A stretch of DNA of 64,000 nucleotides from Murimonas intestini (GTDB taxonomy: Bacteria > Bacillota > Clostridia > Lachnospirales > Lachnospiraceae), in NCBI GenBank assembly GCA_003148945.1, contig QGGY01000007.1:124001-188000 (forward strand). The letters are read 5' to 3'. This document shows positions 57,090-64,000 of the stretch, one piece after another. Below the pieces are notes generated by a model. The model searched no databases and had not been told where the DNA came from. It worked only from the letters and a program-made list of their open reading frames with translations. The position numbers and the translations under genes are program-made. Numbering within the stretch: the first letter of the stretch is position 1; each line of letters begins with the position of its first letter.

Positions 57090-58842
57090 ATACCTTTCCT
57101 CCGTCCAGTTCCGCTATCGCCTGCAATGCCCCCTGCTCTGTCCTCACATACAAAAGCTTGTATTCTTCCCCGTAAAATAACTTGATCCTCCTGTTGGTAT
57201 TGACAGTTGATGTGATTTCCCCATCTTCCGGAGGATTTTGTATTCTCTCATTCATTTCAGCAACTTCCTCACAGGTGATATCAATCCCTGTCTCTTCAAC
57301 AACCACACTTACTTTTGACTCATTCCGCAGGAAAAACATTCTCACTTTCCCATTTTCTTCTATCTTTTCCATCCCGTATTTAACCGCATTTTCTACAAGG
57401 GGCTGAAGAAGCAGCCGGGGTACGGGAAGATTTCTGATATCCTCAGGGCATGGTTCCAGTTCAAATTCAAATCTGTTTGAAAAGCGTTCACTTTGTATAT
57501 TCATATATGTACTGATACAGCCGCATTCTTCCTCCAGCGGGATCACATCCCTCTTATTCCTGTTCATGAACCTGAAATAATCACTTAAAAGCCCTGCCAT
57601 CTTCTCCGCGCCGGCCTGGTCACCTCTCCTGATCCTGATCTTTATAAGGAGCAGAGTGTTATACAGAAAATGTGGGTTGATCTGAGCCTGCAGCTGTTTT
57701 AGCTGCTCCCTCTGCAAGTCGATCTTCATCAGATAATTATCCCGGATATTTTTATTGAGACGCATACTCATTTCATTAAAGCCTGTATACAGAACATCAA
57801 ACTCATCCTGAGAATGGGCCCTGATCAATACCTCCTCCTGGCCGTCCTTCATAGTGCGGAAGGCATTCGTCAGCAGCAGGACAGGCTTCTTGATATACTT
57901 CCTCACATATAAAAAGAAGCAAAAAAGCACCAGGGCATTGACCAGGATCATTACAGGTATGAGATGATAGCTCTCCCTTGTCTTTTCAAATACATCATCA
58001 TAGGACCGGCAGGTTATCACATCTATCCTGTGATTGTAATCCCCTGCCCGGGAACAGAAAAACTTCTCCCTGCCTACAGTGATTTCGAAAGTATCGCTCC
58101 CGCTGTCCTCTTTAGATGCCTGGTATGTCTCAAGTAATTTCTCCAGTTTTTCTTCATTGTCGATATTGTTAAGAAGCACCCTGCCTTCTATCAATATGAT
58201 AGCCTGTGCCGCCCCGTCATCACACAGCTTGTCCAAAAGCTCCTGAAATTTATATCCTGAGATAGTCATTCTGCTGACAGAGCGAATATGGCTCCTGACC
58301 GTCCCCTGGGAGAGATCTCCTATATACATCTGCACATTTCCGTGGTCCACTATCAGTTTATTAGGGTTCGCAAAATAATCGTCAACAGAATCAAAATCCT
58401 CCTGATTCATATCCGCCCAATAATTACTGTGGATGCACACATCCCTCTGTGTGAGATATATGCGCAGGTCTGAAACAAACCATTCCATAAAGCGGTACCA
58501 CTGCATCCTGTCCTGGATCTTTACTATTTTTTCTGATCTCTCATATGAATCATAATAGTCCCACATATCTGAGAGCAACGAAAGATTCGTGGTGCTGAAC
58601 ATCTCAAGCACATTGTATTCCACTTCCTCTATTTTGCCGTAAAAACTGTCAAAGATCTGGGAATCTCTTGTATATGCAGCCTCTGACAAACTCTGAATTG
58701 TCTCCTTCTGAAATGTCCTGTACAGATGACCAAACAAAAGTACAGTGGGAAGCAGTGTAAAAAGAGAGATACACATAAGCTTAAACACAATACTCCGATA
58801 CCAGGGACACTTTTTATTTTCTGGTATTTCTCTTCCCTCCAT
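57055..58842 (-). CDS. YesM-type sensor histidine kinase with degenerate ATP-binding site
   Basis: A 595-residue membrane kinase: first segment FKLMCISLFTLLPTVLLFG, sensor of about 250 residues, second segment LIPVMILVNALVLFCFFLYV, HAMP and the His motif QINPHFLYNTLLLI. The N-box LQPLVENAVKYG is intact, but the G1 box reads VEETGIDIT where VEDNGIGIS is expected and the G2 region reads STVNTNRRIKL where GIGLxN is expected. ATP binding is therefore doubtful. AGGAGG precedes the ATG. It overlaps the broken regulator gene and lies after the GH3 terminator. Confidence 0.88.
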   Translation of the reverse strand: MEGREIPENKKCPWYRSIVFKLMCISLFTLLPTVLLFGHLYRTFQKETIQSLSEAAYTRDSQIFDSFYGKIEEVEYNVLEMFSTTNLSLLSDMWDYYDSYERSEKIVKIQDRMQWYRFMEWFVSDLRIYLTQRDVCIHSNYWADMNQEDFDSVDDYFANPNKLIVDHGNVQMYIGDLSQGTVRSHIRSVSRMTISGYKFQELLDKLCDDGAAQAIILIEGRVLLNNIDNEEKLEKLLETYQASKEDSGSDTFEITVGREKFFCSRAGDYNHRIDVITCRSYDDVFEKTRESYHLIPVMILVNALVLFCFFLYVRKYIKKPVLLLTNAFRTMKDGQEEVLIRAHSQDEFDVLYTGFNEMSMRLNKNIRDNYLMKIDLQREQLKQLQAQINPHFLYNTLLLIKIRIRRGDQAGAEKMAGLLSDYFRFMNRNKRDVIPLEEECGCISTYMNIQSERFSNRFEFELEPCPEDIRNLPVPRLLLQPLVENAVKYGMEKIEENGKVRMFFLRNESKVSVVVEETGIDITCEEVAEMNERIQNPPEDGEITSTVNTNRRIKLFYGEEYKLLYVRTEQGALQAIAELDGGKVYEQVENHGGGR

Positions 58843-58871
58843 AAATCCCCTCCTGATATTTCTATAATGCC

Positions 58872-58910
58872 AAAAAACACACAGAAGATAATGTATTTTC
58901 TGTGTGCTTT
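58872..58910 (-). terminator. Rho-independent terminator of the GH3 gene at 58918
   Basis: CACACAGAA (58878-58886) and TTCTGTGTG (58898-58906) form a perfect stem, followed on the minus strand by six T. Confidence 0.85.
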
Positions 58911-58917
58911 TCCATTT

Positions 58918-61158
58918 TTACAGAGCCTGGTCCGGCTCATTAAGTTTCTGCAGCCACTCTGCGATAAGTGCGTCCGTTACAGTACTGTCAGTCCTTTTTA
59001 TAGTCTGCATAGTGTTCAAAGCCCCAAAGGCCTGCGTTGTTGGATTTTCATCCCTGCAGAGCTCCAGCAGCAGTTTCGTATGGGGATGGCCTTCAAACAG
59101 CCTGGCCAGCTGTTCTTCTTTTCCATATAGTGTCATCATGTCTTTCAGAGTTGTCTCGTCTGTGATCCTGTCAGCCATTCCCTCTGCCTTGCGCAGTATC
59201 TCTCCCTGCAGTCGGATATCCCTGGAAGAGCTTCCGATCTCTATGGCATATGCTCCGCCCTCAGTCACCCAGCCACCTTTCCCGGGATCGTACACCTGAT
59301 ATGCATCCTGTTCCAGCCAGAAATCCACCTGCCTGCTCTCCCCCGGACAAAGACTTATCTTCTGGAATTGACAGAGTTCCCGGACAGGACAGCTAAACAG
59401 ACTGCCGGGTTTCCTTATGTACAGCTGCACGACTTCTTTTCCCTCTCGTTTTCCAGTATTCTCTACCTTAAGGGATATCTTGTCTTTTCCGCCATCCCGG
59501 GTGATCTGAAGATCATCATAGGAGAATGTAGTATAAGACAGACCATATCCAAAAGGGAACGCCACCTCCATCTCCCTCTTATCATAATAGCGGTATCCCA
59601 CATAAATACCTTCAGCGTAGACCACTTCCTTCTGCCCGCCTGGAAAATTCAGATAACATGGGGTATCCTGCAGCTTCACCGGCATAGTCTCAGCCAGCTT
59701 TCCGCTGGGGTTTACTCTCCCGAACAGCACATCTGCTGCCGCAGCCCCGCCAGCCTCACCTGGCAGATACGCATCCAGTATGCCCTTCACGTCTTTTCTC
59801 CAGGGCATCTCTACAGGGGCACCATGGAATATAACCACAACAGTGTTGGGATTTATCCGCACTATCATGTCCAGCAGCTCTTCCTGGCATTTGGGCAGCT
59901 TCATATGCACCCTGTCATAGCCCTCAGACTCATAAGATTCCGGAAGCCCCAGACAGAGCAGGACTTTACTGCACTCTGCCGCTGTCCGGACAGCCTCTTC
60001 CATCCATTCAGGTTCTGAATAATCTTCCTCATAGCCTTTGACGTACACTGCTTTTGGGCACAGCTCTTTCACTGACTCGTATACTTCATCCAGCCTGTAT
60101 TCTTCCACATGGGCGCTTCCGCCGCCCTGGAATCTGAGTTTCCCAGCCATGCCGCCGATAACTGCCACGGATTCTCCTCTGTCCAGCGGAAGTATATTAT
60201 CTTCGTTTTTAAGAAGCACCATACTTTCTTCAGCTGCTTTTTTTGCAAACAGGTGATGCTCCTCCGGGTCAAAACGTTCTTTTCTGGAATTATTCTCACA
60301 CATGAGGCAGAGCTGTATTGTATTTCTCACCGCCCTGTCCAGATCCTTCTCCGTCATCTTTCCTGCAGCGATCAGATCTTTTACCTCTTCTGCAAGGCGT
60401 TCAGCACTCTGTCCATTCAGCAGGAGGTTTAAGCCGTTTTTAACTGACTTTTCCAAATGCAGGGCAGCATCGCAGTCTGTGACCACATTCCCCTGATAAT
60501 TCCAATCCTCCCTGAGCACATGCTTTAATGTCACTTCATTCTCAGCGCCGTATTCCCCATTGATTTTATTATAAGCTGTCATGACCATATATGGTTTTCC
60601 AGCCCGTACAGGTTTTTCAAATGCTTTCAGGTAAATCTCATGGAGGGCACGGATATCTATCTTTTCGTCAATTGACATCCTCCTGGTCTCCTGATTGTTG
60701 GCAGCATAATGCTTCACACATGCTCCCACCCCTTCAGCCTGGAGCCCTGCCACATATTCAGCAGCCAGCTCCCCAGTCAGAACCGGGTCCTCCGAATAAT
60801 ACTCGAAATTCCTGCCGCACAGCGGGCTTCGTTTAATATTACAGCCCGGTCCAAACAATACATCAATTCCTTCTGTCTGCGCCTCCACTCCCAGATAATG
60901 CCCAAGCTCCCTCATCAGTTCCCTGTCCCAGGAGCATGCATATGTGCTGGCAGACGGATAACATATCAGAGGAATGCTCTGCTCATCTGCCTCTTTCCTC
61001 CGCCTTATTCCCGAAGGTCCATCTGCCACCCAGAAACTTCTCAGGCCATATTCCTCCATATCCCGCTGCTCAATCAGCCCCTGGGACAATAACGCCGCTT
61101 TCTCTTCCAGTGTCAGACTGGAAAGTATTTTTTCTGCTTCACCCATAACATCTCTCAC
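58918..61158 (-). CDS. Cytoplasmic GH3 beta-glycosidase
   Basis: A 746-residue GH3 enzyme without signal peptide. Motifs: VADGPSGIR, GPGCNIKRSPLCGRNFEYYSED, VKHYAANNQETRR, MTAYNKINGEYGAEN, nucleophile Asp in NVVTDCDAA, then the sandwich domain and a fibronectin-III-like C-terminal domain (FPFGYGLSYTTFSY and the following strands). It should hydrolyse imported beta-glucosides or related sugars. The start is GTG 61158 with GGAGG 7 bases upstream; the ATG at 61146 is too far from it. Its promoter carries the same tandem repeats as the LplABC-type transporter operon, so both belong to one regulon. Confidence 0.9.
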   Translation of the reverse strand: MRDVMGEAEKILSSLTLEEKAALLSQGLIEQRDMEEYGLRSFWVADGPSGIRRRKEADEQSIPLICYPSASTYACSWDRELMRELGHYLGVEAQTEGIDVLFGPGCNIKRSPLCGRNFEYYSEDPVLTGELAAEYVAGLQAEGVGACVKHYAANNQETRRMSIDEKIDIRALHEIYLKAFEKPVRAGKPYMVMTAYNKINGEYGAENEVTLKHVLREDWNYQGNVVTDCDAALHLEKSVKNGLNLLLNGQSAERLAEEVKDLIAAGKMTEKDLDRAVRNTIQLCLMCENNSRKERFDPEEHHLFAKKAAEESMVLLKNEDNILPLDRGESVAVIGGMAGKLRFQGGGSAHVEEYRLDEVYESVKELCPKAVYVKGYEEDYSEPEWMEEAVRTAAECSKVLLCLGLPESYESEGYDRVHMKLPKCQEELLDMIVRINPNTVVVIFHGAPVEMPWRKDVKGILDAYLPGEAGGAAAADVLFGRVNPSGKLAETMPVKLQDTPCYLNFPGGQKEVVYAEGIYVGYRYYDKREMEVAFPFGYGLSYTTFSYDDLQITRDGGKDKISLKVENTGKREGKEVVQLYIRKPGSLFSCPVRELCQFQKISLCPGESRQVDFWLEQDAYQVYDPGKGGWVTEGGAYAIEIGSSSRDIRLQGEILRKAEGMADRITDETTLKDMMTLYGKEEQLARLFEGHPHTKLLLELCRDENPTTQAFGALNTMQTIKRTDSTVTDALIAEWLQKLNEPDQAL

Positions 61159-61189
61159 TGCTTTTCCTCCTTGGCTGCCCTTTTTCTGT

Positions 61190-61251
61190 ATTGTAGCCTT
61201 TTAAGGAATCAAAATCCATGAGCAGTTTTTGTTACATGGTGCAGTTTTTGT
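61190..61251 (-). promoter_or_regulatory. Activator-type promoter with tandem direct repeats (GH3 gene)
   Basis: On the minus strand the -10 box is TACAAT (61190-61195), spacer 17 bases, -35 position TGGATT. Direct repeats ACAAAAACTGCTCATGG (61216-61232) and ACAAAAACTGCACCATG (61235-61251) have a 19-base period. The distal repeat lies inside the 3' end of the ArsC/Spx-like gene. The arrangement equals that at 56168-56228. Confidence 0.72.
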
Positions 61252-61597
61252 GTACTATTTCCAGCCACTCCTTTTCTTTGAATCCCGTCAGTACAAAATC
61301 ATCTCCCACAAGCACAGGACGTTTTACCAGCATTCCGTCAGATGCCAGCAGTTCAAGCTGCTCATCTTCACTCATAGCCGGAAGCTTTTCCTTTAAGTTC
61401 ATCTCTTTATACTTCCTGCCGCTGGTGTTAAAAAACTTTTTCAGCGGCAGTGAACCCTTTTTAATCCACTCTTCCAGCTCCTCCCTTGTGGGATTCTGCT
61501 CTACAATATATCTTTTTTCAAATTCTGCACCACTGCTCTCCAGCCATTTTCTGGCCTTCTGGCATGTGCTGCACTTTGGATATTCAATAAACAGCAT
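61232..61597 (-). CDS. ArsC/Spx-family thioredoxin-fold protein
   Basis: A 121-residue ArsC-superfamily protein with the motif CSTCQKARKWL (Cys9, Cys12), IVEQNPTREEL, LKKFFNTSGRKYKEM and RPVLVGDDFVLTGF, as in the YffB/arsenate-reductase-like branch. Members are glutathione- or thiol-dependent reductases or, in the Spx branch, RNA polymerase-binding regulators; the sequence does not decide which. AAAGGA precedes the ATG. Its last codons overlap the promoter repeats of the downstream GH3 gene. Confidence 0.85.
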   Translation of the reverse strand: MLFIEYPKCSTCQKARKWLESSGAEFEKRYIVEQNPTREELEEWIKKGSLPLKKFFNTSGRKYKEMNLKEKLPAMSEDEQLELLASDGMLVKRPVLVGDDFVLTGFKEKEWLEIVHKNCTM

Positions 61598-61626
61598 TCT
61601 TTTTTCCTTTCTCTTCTAACATAAAA

Positions 61627-61672
61627 GCAGAGGAACCGGTGCAGATCATAATCCGCCCCTGGCATCCTCTGC
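61627..61672 (-). terminator. Terminator after the HD-domain gene
   Basis: GCAGAGGA (61627-61634) pairs with TCCTCTGC (61665-61672), followed on the minus strand by TTTTAT. It separates the HD-domain gene from the ArsC-like gene. Confidence 0.6.
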
Positions 61673-61690
61673 CCTTACATGCTTGTTTTA

Positions 61691-62182
61691 TTAAACCGGG
61701 CTCAATTCCCCGAATAAAGTCATATGGAATGTCTCATATACTGAACAGATCTTGTCTGCCATACATACGATCACGGTTTCCCTGTAACGCGGCGGTATCA
61801 GTGTCAGCGGAAACATATGCTTCCTTATGACATCCTTCTCGATATCCGTCAGATTAAAATCCTCACACGCATTGATCAGCGCTTTGCCTGGATGAGTAAA
61901 TCCATGCAGGCTGTGACCGGCATCCTTTTCATGCCAGTCATATAAGAAATAGTCATGGAGCAGCGCCCCTCTGATCAGCTCTTCTAAATGTACCTTCAGG
62001 TCATATTTCAATACCATCCAGTAGCTTAAGTATGCCACTGCCAGGCTATGCTGATAAACAGTTGTGTCTCCATGCTGAATATATTCTTCTAACTGTGAAT
62101 ATCTCCCTTTTCCGACCACTTCCTTCACAAGTTCAAAAAATCTTTCTTCATCTTCTGGCTTCATTTTTCTTTCAACTGCCAC
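61691..62182 (-). CDS. HD-domain phosphohydrolase-like protein
   Basis: About 163 residues with an HD fold: HSLAVAYLSYWM, the His-Asp pair in GALLHDYFLYDW, GHSLHGFTHPGKAL and VCMADKICSVYET, where the distal Asp lies. HD proteins are metal-dependent phosphohydrolases of nucleotides or related compounds; this group, with two extra histidines, is common in Clostridia but uncharacterised. The start is uncertain: GTG 62182 has GAGAGGGGG 12 bases upstream, and the in-frame ATG 62164 has only a weak site. The 188 bases upstream to the ABC gene show no other feature. Confidence 0.75.
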   Translation of the reverse strand: MAVERKMKPEDEERFFELVKEVVGKGRYSQLEEYIQHGDTTVYQHSLAVAYLSYWMVLKYDLKVHLEELIRGALLHDYFLYDWHEKDAGHSLHGFTHPGKALINACEDFNLTDIEKDVIRKHMFPLTLIPPRYRETVIVCMADKICSVYETFHMTLFGELSPV

Positions 62183-62370
62183 TTTTTTTGAATTCCCCCT
62201 CTCGGAATAATCTCTGATATTTGCCTCAAAATGCTCCGGCTCCCCTTCAGCCGGCCTGTCTATACAGCCTGCGGCATCTCTCTGGTCACTTTTAGTATAT
62301 CACGGGAAACGGGAAATGCAATCATTGTCTTATATTTAACAAAAATTACTAACTTTTCAGTACTCCGCAA

Positions 62371-64000
62371 TTACATTTCCTGCCAGGCAAACTGTGAATT
62401 ATACAGCTGCTTATAATAACCGTTTTCGGACATCAGTTCTTCGTGGGTTCCCACTTCTTCTATATTTCCTTCTCTGAGTACCATGATCTTATCTGCATTC
62501 TTAATTGTAGACAGTCTATGGGCAATGACGAAGCTGGTCCTGCCTTCCATCACTTTGTGCATGGCATTCTGGAGCATCTTTTCCAGCCTTGTATCCACTG
62601 ACGAAGTAGCTTCGTCCAGTATGAGTATCTTCGGATCCTTCAGGATTGCCCTGGCTATTGTCAGCAGCTGTTTTTCTCCCTGTGAGATATTGTTGCCTTC
62701 CTCATTGATCATCATGTTATAGCCGCCCGGCAGGGTTCTGATAAAATGATGGACATTTGCCATCCTGGCCGCATCGATAACCTCATCTTTTCTTGCCCCC
62801 AGCCTGCCATACCTGATGTTTTCATAGATAGTTCCTGAAAACAGCCATGTGTCCTGCAGTACCATCCCAAACATGGAACGCAGCTCTTCTCTCTTCATAT
62901 CCCTGATGTCCACACCGTCCACCAGTATCCTGCCGCTGTCTACATCGTAGAAGCGCAGGAGCAGATTGATGATTGTTGTCTTTCCCGCTCCCGTGGGACC
63001 TACAATGGCTACCATCTGCCCTGAACTTACATGCATATCCAGATTTTTAATGACTGCCCTGTCTGTATATCCAAATGAGACATCCTCAAATTCCACATTT
63101 CCTTTTACATTCCATATATGTCTGGGCGATTCCGCCTCAGCCACCTCTTCTTCGGCATCCAGTATCTCAATGATACGCTTCAGGGCCGCAAATGCTGCCT
63201 GTATCTGCGTGGACAGCTGTGATACCTGAGAGAGCGGGTCGTTGACCTGCCAGATGTAGCGGATAAAAGCCTGCAGGTTCCCGACTGTTATAGTCCCGCT
63301 GATAACAAAGAAACACCCCATCACAGCTGCCGCCCCGATGCAGAGGTATGTGACAAGAGATATAAGCGGGCTCATAATAGATGACATGAACTGTGCCTTA
63401 AATGCATGCTTCTGAAGCGCTCCGTTAATTCCCTTAAACTGTTTTTCCGCCTCTTCCTGCCTGCCGTAGAGCAGCAGTTCATTATACCCGCTGTACAGCT
63501 CTGTTATGGTGCCGTTAAGCTCCCCAAGCGCATCCTGCTGGGCCTTGAACTGTCCCTGGCTCTTCTTTACCACTCCCTGGCTGATCAGTATGCTCAAGGG
63601 GATGATCGCCACGCCCAGCCATGCCATCACAGGCTGGATGGCAAACATCATGACAAGAGCCAGGATGATTGTCATAATTCCTCTTATCACCTCTGTAAAA
63701 CTCTGCTGAAGTGCATTAGACACAGCTTCAATATCATTCGTCAGACGGCTCAGTGTATCTCCGAAGCTGTGTGTATCGAAATATTTCACCGGCAGCCTTC
63801 TTATCTTATCCTGTACTGCATTCCTCATGTCGTGCATGGCATTCTGGATAGAGTCAGTCAGGAAAAAGCTGGCAAATACCTGGGATAATGTCTTGATCAG
63901 ATAAATGATCAAAAGTACTATTAAAATTCGTATGACAATATCAAAATGCACTCCTGCGCCTTCTGCCTTTGCCGCCATTTCCCCTGCATCCTTTGCAAGC
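62371..64000 (-). CDS. ABC exporter, fused permease-ATPase (5' end outside window)
   Basis: At least 543 residues of a fused ABC exporter; the frame is open to the window edge, so the true start and the first membrane segment or segments are missing. Visible are the later membrane helices (VIRILIVLLIIYLIKTLSQV and following), RRLPVKYFDTHSFGDTLSRL (coupling helix), and the ATPase with Walker A VGPTGAGKTT, Q-loop MVLQDTWLFSGTI, signature ISQGEKQLLTIARAI and Walker B ILILDEATSSVD, all intact. Proteins of this type usually work as heterodimers encoded by adjacent genes. It is probably a multidrug or lipid exporter; substrate is not readable. Confidence 0.9.
   Translation of the reverse strand, partial: LAKDAGEMAAKAEGAGVHFDIVIRILIVLLIIYLIKTLSQVFASFFLTDSIQNAMHDMRNAVQDKIRRLPVKYFDTHSFGDTLSRLTNDIEAVSNALQQSFTEVIRGIMTIILALVMMFAIQPVMAWLGVAIIPLSILISQGVVKKSQGQFKAQQDALGELNGTITELYSGYNELLLYGRQEEAEKQFKGINGALQKHAFKAQFMSSIMSPLISLVTYLCIGAAAVMGCFFVISGTITVGNLQAFIRYIWQVNDPLSQVSQLSTQIQAAFAALKRIIEILDAEEEVAEAESPRHIWNVKGNVEFEDVSFGYTDRAVIKNLDMHVSSGQMVAIVGPTGAGKTTIINLLLRFYDVDSGRILVDGVDIRDMKREELRSMFGMVLQDTWLFSGTIYENIRYGRLGARKDEVIDAARMANVHHFIRTLPGGYNMMINEEGNNISQGEKQLLTIARAILKDPKILILDEATSSVDTRLEKMLQNAMHKVMEGRTSFVIAHRLSTIKNADKIMVLREGNIEEVGTHEELMSENGYYKQLYNSQFAWQEM

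Noticed and set aside
1-64000. tRNA, rRNA genes or a prophage integration site
   Set aside because: No tRNA-like cloverleaf, rRNA segment, integrase or phage structural gene was recognised on reading both strands; a covariance-model scan would be needed to exclude small RNAs.

Overview
The window looks like a chromosomal segment of a gut-type Clostridia, most likely Lachnospiraceae. The evidence is strong AGGAGG ribosome binding sites, lipoprotein signals of the LAGC type, moderate GC, and three YesM/YesN-type two-component systems beside carbohydrate ABC transporters and glycoside hydrolases. The species cannot be told from the sequence. No rRNA, tRNA, CRISPR array or complete insertion sequence was seen. 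Most genes lie on the minus strand, so operons read from high to low coordinates.

Region A (1-3716) is a minus-strand operon of a GH95 hydrolase, a PHP phosphoesterase and a heparinase-like lyase that runs off the window. Region B (3952-6173) is an AT-rich pair: a DUF2075/Schlafen-like ATPase-nuclease and a MazG-like pyrophosphohydrolase, probably a defence-type module. Region C (6467-32686) holds exported glycan-degrading proteins: four secreted GH3 enzymes with an EF-hand-like loop, two CBM9-like proteins, a beta-helix protein and a PpiC-type foldase. It also has a glucose-type ABC transporter whose binding protein lacks a lipobox. Its likely regulators are a YesN regulator (15861-17327) and a YesM kinase (32956-34749), encoded 15 kb apart. 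Inside this region lies a Dlt-like cassette (17352-23268): carrier protein, MBOAT acyltransferase, SGNH protein and two different adenylating ligases where classical dlt operons have one.

Region D (34763-39651) has an intergenic terminator, a repeat-rich lipoprotein, a membrane-anchored BNR-type propeller protein, a 164-bp MITE with a perfect 8-bp target duplication, and a glycogen-debranching enzyme. Region E (39841-50972) is a rhamnose-type system: ATPase, permease, binding lipoprotein, second permease and GH78 rhamnosidase, divergent from a YesN/YesM pair. An inverted repeat in the shared intergenic space is a candidate operator.

Region F (50982-52365) has a decayed ADP-ribosylglycohydrolase and a HepT/MntA toxin-antitoxin pair with a palindromic operator over its -10 box. 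Region G (52504-61158) is an LplABC-type transporter, a YesN/YesM pair and a cytoplasmic GH3. The transporter and GH3 promoters share tandem 19-bp-period direct repeats next to the -35 position. The local regulator gene is broken by an in-frame TAG and the kinase has lost key ATP-binding residues, so this circuit seems to be decaying or supplied in trans. The window ends with an ArsC/Spx-like protein, an HD-domain protein and a truncated ABC exporter.

The most notable signals are the two-ligase Dlt-like cassette, the shared tandem-repeat promoters with a broken regulator, and a family of short GTAAC-ended palindromes. Two of these palindromes and the MITE have good 8-bp target duplications.
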